Below are positions 1 to 5,574 of a stretch of 7,704 nt of DNA, in pieces. The position numbers and the translations under genes are program-made. Below the pieces are notes generated by a model. The model searched no databases. It saw only the letters and a program-made list of their open reading frames with translations, and was not told the DNA's origin. The DNA is from an uncultured Bacteroidia bacterium (GTDB taxonomy: Bacteria; Bacteroidota; Bacteroidia; Bacteroidales; UBA932). Each line of letters begins with the position of its first letter. The stretch's first letter is position 1. The stretch lies in the NCBI GenBank assembly GCA_902767355.1, contig CACXHG010000128.1, forward strand, positions 1 to 7,704, read 5' to 3'.

Positions 1-675
1 ATGATACCCTATGAGGACTATCTCTCTCCCATAGAAGAGTGGAAGGGATGGGACTGGAAGAGCAACTGGCTCTCTACCTTCCTGTCTTTCAAACTGGATG
101 TTTTCGACGACGGCTATTTCCCCTCGCGGGGTTTCAAATTTACCGCCGACGGCCGCTACAATATCGCAGGTTTCAGCATAGACAATGAAGCCATCGCGGG
201 CGAGGGCAAGGTCCCGGGCTATTTCTCGGCGATGGGGTCCATTTCCGGGGCGGTTCCTCTCGGAGGCCGTTTTACCCTGCTGCCCCAGCTGTACATGGGC
301 TGGAACTCCATCAATACCGACCTCATGAATCCCATGTTTGTGGTCAGTGTGGGTGGCACAAGGGCCGGCCGCTATCTGGACTACCAGATGCCGTTCTTCG
401 GTTTCCCCACGGGCTACAGGCCCTGTGCTGCGGTTTCTTCGGTTGCCGAAGTGGATTTGCGCTACCGTCTCCGCAAAAAGGATTACCTCTTTGCCAAAGG
501 GGCCCTCTTCCAGGAATCCATCAATTTCAAGGGGCTCTTTGTCAATCCTCCGACAGCCTGGGCCGCCGGCCTGGAATACGGGCACATGAGTGTGATTGGC
601 CCCCTGAAGTTCGGCGTGGCCTGGTGCCCCCTGACCCGCCTGACGGCAACCGCCAGCGTAGGATTTGATTTTTAG
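1..675 (+). CDS. Patatin-like phospholipase, C-terminal Omp85-like barrel (5' partial)
   Basis: This is the last 224 residues of a longer protein. The frame is open from the window edge, and the first ATG is probably an internal Met because no signal peptide follows it. What is visible is alternating-residue beta-barrel sequence ending in Phe-Asp-Phe, the aromatic C-terminus typical of outer-membrane proteins. YFPSRGF (39-45) resembles the FPxRG strand motif of Omp85/surface-antigen barrels. A VGG...YQMPFFGF block (117-135) and IGPLKFGV (199-206) match the barrel of Bacteroidetes patatin-like phospholipases, whose usual length is about 700-770 residues. In that family an N-terminal patatin lipase (Ser-Asp dyad) is carried to the outer membrane by the barrel; the lipase part lies outside this window, so catalytic residues cannot be checked. 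The stop is 2 nt before the next gene, so the two are probably co-transcribed. A BamA-type or other surface-antigen protein without a lipase is the main alternative. Confidence 0.8.
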   Translation: MIPYEDYLSPIEEWKGWDWKSNWLSTFLSFKLDVFDDGYFPSRGFKFTADGRYNIAGFSIDNEAIAGEGKVPGYFSAMGSISGAVPLGGRFTLLPQLYMGWNSINTDLMNPMFVVSVGGTRAGRYLDYQMPFFGFPTGYRPCAAVSSVAEVDLRYRLRKKDYLFAKGALFQESINFKGLFVNPPTAWAAGLEYGHMSVIGPLKFGVAWCPLTRLTATASVGFDF

Positions 676-677
676 GA

Positions 678-1781
678 ATGCGCCGCGGGTTAACCATAAT
701 ACTTATGGCTTTGCTCTCGCTGCCCTTTCCGGCAGGAGCGCAAACCTCGCTGAAAGACAAGGTCCTGCGGATAGTGAATAAGCTCACCGCCCCGTCCAAA
801 AAGCTGGACAGCGCGTATGTCTTCCAGCGGCGGGCACACTGGAATGTCACGCTGACGTCCAGTTTTATGCAGAATCAGGCCTGGCAGACAAGCAACTTCA
901 GCCTGACCGACGGCAACATTCCCTGTGAGCTGGATGTCCACATGCACGAGGGTCTGTACAAGCAGCTGGGCCTCAAGGCCGGCTACGGCGGGCTCGTGCT
1001 GGGGTACAGCCACGAAATAGGCTTTAAGAGCGCCCTGAAGCGCAAGTCGTTTATGCTGGATATGCTCAAACCCGGCTGGGGGGTGCAGATACAGTATTTC
1101 AACATTCAGGACATGATACACTACACCCTGGAGCAGGGGGTAGAGGGCGAGCCCGGCTTCTCGGCGATAAACGGCCAGGCAGAGTATCCCGGCAATATGA
1201 GATTCGTGGTGGCGGATGCAGTCTATGCCTTTAACCAGGCGAGGTTCGTACTCAACGGCGCTTATTCCAGCTCCAAGCTGCAGCGGCGCTCTGCGGGCTC
1301 ATTCATCCTGACAGGCAAGTTCAACATGGGGGAGGTGTCGCTGGATAAGGGAGATGCGTCGCCCGTGACCGTGAGCCAGCTTTCGCACACGGCCAGCACC
1401 CAGGTGTCGGTCGGCGGCGGATACTCCTACAATCTGGTGCCATATCACCGGGATCCCGACGGGCCGGGAGAGAAAGGCCTGCGGAATCTGACCCTGAATC
1501 TGACCGTGGCGCCGGTGCTGACCCTCTACAACAAGATGGTGTTCAACGACGGAGACTCGGCCCTGCCGATGATAGGCCGCGTGAGCCCCAACTACACCTC
1601 CCGCGTGGGAGTGGGCTATGCCTTCGGGCGTTTCGGGCTGAATCTGTCGGGGAAATATGACATTCTTATCTATCAATCTTCGCGGCCGGTAGATACCGGG
1701 GATCCCGACATAGGTCCGGTGTCCACCAAGGCCCTTTTCAGCAAGTGGCAGGTATCTTTCCTTTTTACAGTTCAATTATAG
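678..1781 (+). CDS. DUF4421-like outer-membrane beta-barrel protein
   Basis: A 367-residue secreted protein of unknown function. Residues 1-21 form a type I signal peptide: Arg-Arg, a hydrophobic core, then AGA before Gln22. The mature part is rich in alternating polar/hydrophobic strands with Gly and aromatic residues. LKAGYGGLVLGYSHEIGF (99-116), WGVQIQYFNIQ (134-144) and YAFNQARFVLNGAYSSS (183-199) followed by QRRSAGSFILTGKF (202-215) resemble the DUF4421 family of Bacteroidetes as I recall it, whose members have about this length. The protein ends in a strand finishing QVSFLFTVQL, as expected for an outer-membrane barrel. The start is placed at the ATG 2 nt after the upstream stop because it begins the signal peptide; AGGA directly abuts this ATG, too close to act as a normal Shine-Dalgarno site. 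The pairing with an outer-membrane patatin suggests an envelope role. Family assignment is by pattern memory, not a search; secretion and barrel nature are more secure than the DUF number. Confidence 0.75.
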   Translation: MRRGLTIILMALLSLPFPAGAQTSLKDKVLRIVNKLTAPSKKLDSAYVFQRRAHWNVTLTSSFMQNQAWQTSNFSLTDGNIPCELDVHMHEGLYKQLGLKAGYGGLVLGYSHEIGFKSALKRKSFMLDMLKPGWGVQIQYFNIQDMIHYTLEQGVEGEPGFSAINGQAEYPGNMRFVVADAVYAFNQARFVLNGAYSSSKLQRRSAGSFILTGKFNMGEVSLDKGDASPVTVSQLSHTASTQVSVGGGYSYNLVPYHRDPDGPGEKGLRNLTLNLTVAPVLTLYNKMVFNDGDSALPMIGRVSPNYTSRVGVGYAFGRFGLNLSGKYDILIYQSSRPVDTGDPDIGPVSTKALFSKWQVSFLFTVQL

Positions 1782-1787
1782 TCAGTT

Positions 1788-2861
1788 ATGGATAATTTCT
1801 TTATTTCGGCCATACAGCAGGTCGGCGTCGGTACAGAAAATTTCCGCGCAACGTGGGATTGGTATATAAAGCACTTCGGTTTTGACATCCGTATCCTGGA
1901 AGACGACACCGTTGCCGAGAGGATGCTGCCCTATACCGGCAACCAGGCCCAGAAGCGGCACGCCTGCATTGCAGTCAACCTGCAGGGCGGCTCCGGGCTG
2001 GAGATATGGCAATACTCGCTTCGCAAACCCAAGAGCATTGATTTTGAGATACAGGTTGGCGACCTTGGAATTCTGGCCGCCAAGATTAAATGCCGCGATG
2101 TGGAGGCCTTCCGTGCGCAATTCTGCGCAGATTGGCCCGACTGCGGCCCGCTGGAGACACTGCCGGACGGCACACCGTATTTCTGGACCCGCGATCTCTA
2201 CGGCAACTGGCTGCAGGTGATCGAGCGCAAGGATGTGTTCATCGACGAAGGCCGTCTTACAGGCGGTGTCATAGGTGCAGTGGTGGGAGTAAGCGATATG
2301 GAAGCGAGCATTCAATTCTACGGCGAAGTTCTGGGCTATAACCGGGTGGTGAGCGACACCACGGGCGCTTATGGCGACGGCTACCTGCCATCTTCACTCC
2401 TGAAGTGCCGCCGGGTTATCCTGGCAGCCGACAGGCCTATGCAGGGGGCTTTTGCAGCCATGCTGGGCAGCAGCACCATAGAGCTCGTGCAGGCCCTGGA
2501 GCGCACGCCGCGCAAGATATACGAGGGTCGCTTCTGGGGCGATCCCGGCTTCATACAGATTTGCTTCGATATCACAGGAATGCGGGCACTGGGCGATTTT
2601 TGCGCATCCAAGGGCCATCCGTTCACGGTGGACAGCTGCCCGAAGGGCGAACAGTTCGACATGGGCGACGCTTCTGGCCACTTTACCTATATAGAAGACC
2701 CCGACGGCACTCTCATCGAGTTTGTCGAGACCCACAAGGTTCCGGTTGTGAAAAAGCTCGGTTGGTTCATCGACATGAAAAAGCGCGACGCCCGCAAGGT
2801 GCTGCCCAAGTTCCTCTTCAGGGCTATGGGTCTGGTTTCCCGTCAGAAAACAAGCAAGTAA
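1788..2861 (+). CDS. Tandem-domain VOC (glyoxalase-fold) family protein
   Basis: A 357-residue protein without a signal peptide, predicted cytoplasmic. It contains two VOC domains, about residues 6-150 and 158-316. Each shows the family pattern of an opening strand, a helix ending FY-x(3-4)-LG(F/Y)-like (WYIKHFGFD 25-33; FYGEVLGY 177-184), and a closing strand DxxGxxxxxxE (DLYGNWLQVIE 136-146; DPDGTLIEFVE 304-314). VOC enzymes use divalent metal to isomerise, ring-cleave or modify small molecules such as methylglyoxal-thiol adducts or catechols; the substrate here is unknown. By position the metal ligands would be Gln11, Glu72, none clear near 93-94, and Glu146 in domain 1, and none at Gly163, then Glu232, Gln257 and Glu311 in domain 2, so neither domain has a full classical set. 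Residues 320-357 form a basic tail with a hydrophobic patch (VLPKFLFRAMGLV). It sits 6 nt after the barrel gene and 1 nt before the SDR gene, clearly operonic. Confidence 0.85.
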   Translation: MDNFFISAIQQVGVGTENFRATWDWYIKHFGFDIRILEDDTVAERMLPYTGNQAQKRHACIAVNLQGGSGLEIWQYSLRKPKSIDFEIQVGDLGILAAKIKCRDVEAFRAQFCADWPDCGPLETLPDGTPYFWTRDLYGNWLQVIERKDVFIDEGRLTGGVIGAVVGVSDMEASIQFYGEVLGYNRVVSDTTGAYGDGYLPSSLLKCRRVILAADRPMQGAFAAMLGSSTIELVQALERTPRKIYEGRFWGDPGFIQICFDITGMRALGDFCASKGHPFTVDSCPKGEQFDMGDASGHFTYIEDPDGTLIEFVETHKVPVVKKLGWFIDMKKRDARKVLPKFLFRAMGLVSRQKTSK

Positions 2862-2862
2862 T

Positions 2863-3648
2863 ATGCAGAGCGTCTGGATCACAGGGGCCTCCAGCGGTAT
2901 CGGCCGCGCCTGCGCCCTGCGCTATGCCGCAGATGGAGCGCGGCTGATACTTACCTCGTCGTCCCGCGAAAAGCTGGACGCCGTGGCCGCCCAGTGCCGC
3001 AAGGCGGGCTCGCCGCAGGTCAATGTCCTGCCGTATAATTTTCAGAAGCTGGATGCGGTAGAGACCCTGGTGGCTGCCGCCTGGGACGCCTTCGGCGGCA
3101 TAGACATAGTTATGCTCAATGCCGGCATCAGCCAGCGCACGACAGTAGAAGACACTTCTATGGATATGGTCCGCCAGATTATGGAGGTGAATTATTTCGC
3201 GCCGGTGGCCATCGCCAAGGCCCTGCTGCCGCTGATGGTGGAAAGGGGAGGGGGCAATATCGCCGTCACCACTTCCATCGCCGGCCGCTTCGGCTTCCCG
3301 CTGCGCTGCGGCTATTCCTCGTCTAAATTCGCCCTCTACGGCTTTTTCGAGACGCTCCAGGCAGAGTATTACGACAAGGGCATACGTGTGACGCTGGTTT
3401 GCCCAGGGCGGGTTCAGACAAACATCTCGCTCTATGCGCTGGACAAGGGCGGCAAGCCCCACGGCAAGATGGACCCCGGCCAGGCCGGCGGCATATCGCC
3501 CGAAAAGGCTGCGCGCACCATCGTCCGGGCCATAGCGCACAATAAAAAAGAAGTCCTTGTCGGCGGCAAGGAACTTCTTATGGTCTATATAAAAAGGTTT
3601 TTCCCGGGGCTGTGCGCTGCTCTTGCGCGCAAAATCAAGCCCCAGTAA
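2863..3648 (+). CDS. Short-chain dehydrogenase/reductase (SDR, DHRS7-like)
   Basis: A 261-residue classical SDR, normal length. The N-terminal Rossmann motif TGASSGIG is at 7-14, the NAG motif at 86-88, and the catalytic tetrad is Asn110, Ser138, Tyr151 and Lys155 (YSSSK). PG at 181-182 follows strand 6. The segment after strand 2 (TSSSREKL, 31-38) has no acidic residue and carries Arg35, which favours NADP(H) over NAD(H). The enzyme should reduce a carbonyl or oxidise an alcohol; the substrate cannot be read from the sequence. The C-terminus, VGGKELLMVYIKRFFPGL followed by a basic end, resembles the tail of DHRS7-type SDRs, some of which act on lipids and associate with membranes. It is the last gene of the plus-strand cluster, starting 1 nt after the VOC gene, and its stop lies 3 nt from that of the convergent gene. 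An NADPH-dependent lipid or keto-compound reductase is plausible but inferred. Confidence 0.93.
   Translation: MQSVWITGASSGIGRACALRYAADGARLILTSSSREKLDAVAAQCRKAGSPQVNVLPYNFQKLDAVETLVAAAWDAFGGIDIVMLNAGISQRTTVEDTSMDMVRQIMEVNYFAPVAIAKALLPLMVERGGGNIAVTTSIAGRFGFPLRCGYSSSKFALYGFFETLQAEYYDKGIRVTLVCPGRVQTNISLYALDKGGKPHGKMDPGQAGGISPEKAARTIVRAIAHNKKEVLVGGKELLMVYIKRFFPGLCAALARKIKPQ
3548..3579 (+). other. Stem-loop inside the 3' end of the SDR gene
   Basis: AAGAAGTCCTTG (3548-3559) can pair with CAAGGAACTTCTT (3567-3579), giving a 12-bp stem with one bulged A (3573) and a 7-nt loop. It lies about 70 nt before the SDR stop codon. No T-tract follows directly, so it is not a standard intrinsic terminator. 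It may influence mRNA decay or simply reflect the KEVLVGGKEL codons it encodes. Confidence 0.4.
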
Positions 3649-3651
3649 GCT

Positions 3652-4101
3652 TTAGAAATATTCGGGGTCGGGGTATTCGGCGTCGGGAACCGGGACTATA
3701 GGGATGGTGGTGCTGGGAGTAGCCGGCGTTACTGACACGATGCTGTCCACAATATAGCGTTGCATACCGCGCCAGGGCAGTGCCCCGTTGTACTCGCGAT
3801 AGTGGAGCTCTACCTGCTTGCCGCTGCAGCGCATCAGGGAGTCGGCCACGGCCTTTTTCTTCACGGAGAAGTTGAACTCGTTGGACTGCAAAGCTCCGCC
3901 GCCTTTGGCGCCCTTGAAACCCGTCTGGATCAGCCGGCCTTCGTATGTTTTCCAAATCCAACCCTTGTAAACTATCTGGTTGAGTTCGCCAGCCTTGACG
4001 CCTTCGCCAAAGGTAAAGTAGAATTTGATATAGAACCATGCAGCCAGGCCAATGATAAGCAGGGCTGCGATGGCGGTGATTATTTTGCCTCCGGTTTTCA
4101 T
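3652..4101 (-). CDS. Small membrane-anchored protein of unknown function
   Basis: A 149-residue protein with one N-terminal membrane segment (about 6-29, hydrophobic with aromatic end residues) after a short basic start, so probably a signal anchor with the rest outside the cytoplasm. The central part (32-120) has FGEGVKAGEL, KGWIWKTYEGRL, FNFSV, LHYREYNGALPWRG and YIVDSI. This pattern recurs in small Bacteroidetes proteins usually left as hypothetical and, as I recall, sometimes mislabelled '6-phosphogluconate dehydrogenase'; no dehydrogenase motif is visible here. A Thr/Pro-rich tail (124-149, with PDAEYPDPEYF at the end) looks like an extension. The ATG is 1 nt after the stop of the upstream lipoprotein gene, so translation is probably coupled; the sequence before it is A-rich (AAAAAACAAATAAC), as is usual for starts in this phylum. 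No function can be assigned. Confidence 0.85.
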   Translation of the reverse strand: MKTGGKIITAIAALLIIGLAAWFYIKFYFTFGEGVKAGELNQIVYKGWIWKTYEGRLIQTGFKGAKGGGALQSNEFNFSVKKKAVADSLMRCSGKQVELHYREYNGALPWRGMQRYIVDSIVSVTPATPSTTIPIVPVPDAEYPDPEYF

Positions 4102-4102
4102 G

Positions 4103-5464
4103 TTATTTGTTTTTTATGCAGCGCACGCTGCCTGCAAAGGGAGTGGACGTGGTGGAGTTGCTCATGTAACCCACGTCGGCGGTGTTGTTTACGCTGTTGA
4201 GAATCAGAGCATACCACATTGTCTGGCTGTATGCGCTGGAGCAGAAGATATACGATGTGGAGATGTAGCCACGGGATGCCAGATAACCCTGGATGGAACC
4301 GTTGTTCTCGAAGTTTTTGCCACTGCCGCGCACATAACCGGACTGAACCGGGTTGAACCCGCCTTCTTCCAGCATGGAGAGGGATCCGTGCCCTCTGCTT
4401 GCATCGTAGAAGGGCGCGTCGGTCTTGGTCTCGACCTGCGAGTTGGTGCACTTTCCTACCAAGCCCATGAACTCGTCCAAAGTGGGGATGTGCCAGCCTT
4501 CGGGGCAAAGACCCTGCGCACCCTCCAGCCTTCGGGCGGTGGTGGTGGTGATGGTGGTGTTGAAAGCAACGTTGTCGGCATAAAGCAGGCCTTTCGTTAT
4601 GATGCCTTCGCTGCTGCTGTCCCAATCGAGGGCGCTGTCGCTGCAGGGGTACCAGATCTTGCAGATGCCGTCGCCTATGGTGATACCCTTGGTGGTGTAG
4701 CAGAGATCCTGGGTCATCCACCAGCGGCCGTCCGGCATCTTCTTGATGCTGTAGCTGCGGTTGCCGATGAGCAGGGAAGGAGCTGTCTGAGTGATGGTGA
4801 GCTTGTCGGAAATCTCGCCTTCGTCGCCCTGGGCGACTGCCCTGAGCACGAACTTGCGGTTTGCATCGCCCTCCCAGTCACCGACCGTGACCTTGATTAT
4901 GGTGTTCCGGCCGCCGTCGTCCTTGGCGTTGGGGTCGGAGGGCTCGTCATCTTCGACAGAGCCTTCTCCGGCTTCGGCTTCTTCGGGATCCACAATCTCA
5001 ATCTCTATGTCTTCTGAGTCACACTCAAGCTTCCAGTCGAGGTTGGCGGTGACTTTAAACTCGTATGTACCGCCCATATAGTCGGTTGTGAGAGCGTTTT
5101 TGCCGAAAATCACATAGGAGGGAGCGCCCTGGGTAATGGAGAAGTCTGCCAAGGCATCTCTCACGGCACCGTGTGCCACTGCGGTGAAGTAGTGGTGCAG
5201 GATGCTGGTGGATTCGTTCTCGGAAATTTCTATGTGAATCGTCTGGCTGCCGGCTGTGCCCTTGGTCTGAGATACATATACAAGGTCGGAATTGTCGCCG
5301 CTGCAGATGAGTTCCCAGTCGCAATTAGAAGTAACGGTCAGGTCACAGCTGCCGCCTTCGTGAGTTAACTCCAGCGCTGTGTTGTCCAGGCTGATCTGGG
5401 GGTCATCGGTACAGGAAACCAGCACCATAGCTGCCGCTGCCATCAGGGCCAAAAACTTTCTCAT
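4103..5464 (-). CDS. Surface lipoprotein with two BACON-like domains and a FISUMP domain
   Basis: A 453-residue lipoprotein. The signal peptide has a lipobox Leu-Val-Ser-Cys (15-18); Cys18 is the lipidation site. The following Thr-Asp-Asp resembles the acidic export signal that sends Bacteroidetes lipoproteins to the cell surface. Residues about 23-114 and 117-228 are two Ig-like BACON-type repeats, each with a GGxxxxxxVTxNxDWxL core (37-52; 131-146) and ending in an ITQ(G/T)AP motif (110-114; 224-229). BACON domains are thought to bind glycans or act as spacers. The second repeat holds an acidic insert at 149-183. Residues 232-453 match the FISUMP (Fibrobacter succinogenes major paralogous) domain: DGRWWMTQDL (245-254), GLLYADNVA (292-300), LCPEGWHIPTLDEF (319-332) and the terminal VRCIK. 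The role of FISUMP is unknown; an adhesive or extracellular binding role is inferred. It has its own promoter upstream and is followed 1 nt later by the small membrane protein gene. Confidence 0.9.
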   Translation of the reverse strand: MRKFLALMAAAAMVLVSCTDDPQISLDNTALELTHEGGSCDLTVTSNCDWELICSGDNSDLVYVSQTKGTAGSQTIHIEISENESTSILHHYFTAVAHGAVRDALADFSITQGAPSYVIFGKNALTTDYMGGTYEFKVTANLDWKLECDSEDIEIEIVDPEEAEAGEGSVEDDEPSDPNAKDDGGRNTIIKVTVGDWEGDANRKFVLRAVAQGDEGEISDKLTITQTAPSLLIGNRSYSIKKMPDGRWWMTQDLCYTTKGITIGDGICKIWYPCSDSALDWDSSSEGIITKGLLYADNVAFNTTITTTTARRLEGAQGLCPEGWHIPTLDEFMGLVGKCTNSQVETKTDAPFYDASRGHGSLSMLEEGGFNPVQSGYVRGSGKNFENNGSIQGYLASRGYISTSYIFCSSAYSQTMWYALILNSVNNTADVGYMSNSTTSTPFAGSVRCIKNK

Positions 5465-5500
5465 AACTATTCTAAAAAATGATTCTACGGATTATCCACG

Positions 5501-5530
5501 CGAAGTTAGTGAAAAGAGGATAAATTCAAA
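5501..5530 (-). promoter_or_regulatory. Bacteroidetes-type promoter for the BACON-FISUMP lipoprotein gene
   Basis: Read on the minus strand, TTTG (5530-5527) is followed after 18 nt by TAACTTCG (5508-5501), one mismatch from the Bacteroidetes -7 consensus TAnnTTTG, with about the expected spacing from a TTTG -33 box. Transcription would start near 5494-5498, leaving a leader of about 30 nt before the ATG at 5464. This gives the two-gene minus-strand unit its own promoter. Confidence 0.6.
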
Positions 5531-5553
5531 CGAAATCTATCGAAAACTTTGCT

Positions 5554-5561
5554 TATCTTTG
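5554..5561 (+). promoter_or_regulatory. Bacteroidetes -7 promoter box for the TGS/SAD-kinase gene
   Basis: TATCTTTG matches the Bacteroidetes -7 consensus TAnnTTTG exactly. No good TTTG -33 box is present at the expected distance (about 5529-5535 reads AACGAAA), so the promoter may be moderate or need an activator. The likely start site is a few bases after 5561, giving a leader of only about 7-11 nt before the ATG at 5575. Confidence 0.6.
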
Positions 5562-5574
5562 TGAAAATGACTCT

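Noticed and set aside
1..3. ATG at the first base as a true start of the first gene
   Set aside because: No signal peptide follows and the sequence begins inside a barrel domain that in known relatives is C-terminal to a patatin domain.
1299..1775. Minus-strand open frame of 158 codons opposite the DUF4421-like gene
   Set aside because: Shadow frame; the plus-strand protein has a signal peptide, barrel pattern and operon spacing, while this one has no recognisable feature.
2114..2129. TGCGCA-ATTC-TGCGCA inverted repeat
   Set aside because: Short, inside the VOC coding sequence, and TGCGCA is itself a palindrome, so it is likely chance.
3652..4101. 6-phosphogluconate dehydrogenase
   Set aside because: Similar small proteins sometimes carry this label, but there is no Rossmann fold, no NADP motif and the protein is far too short; it is a membrane-anchored protein of unknown function.
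4052..5017. A 321-codon open frame on the plus strand, opposite the lipoprotein gene
   Set aside because: It is antisense to a clearly recognisable BACON-FISUMP lipoprotein gene, has no family resemblance, and its composition mirrors the codon pattern of the real gene.
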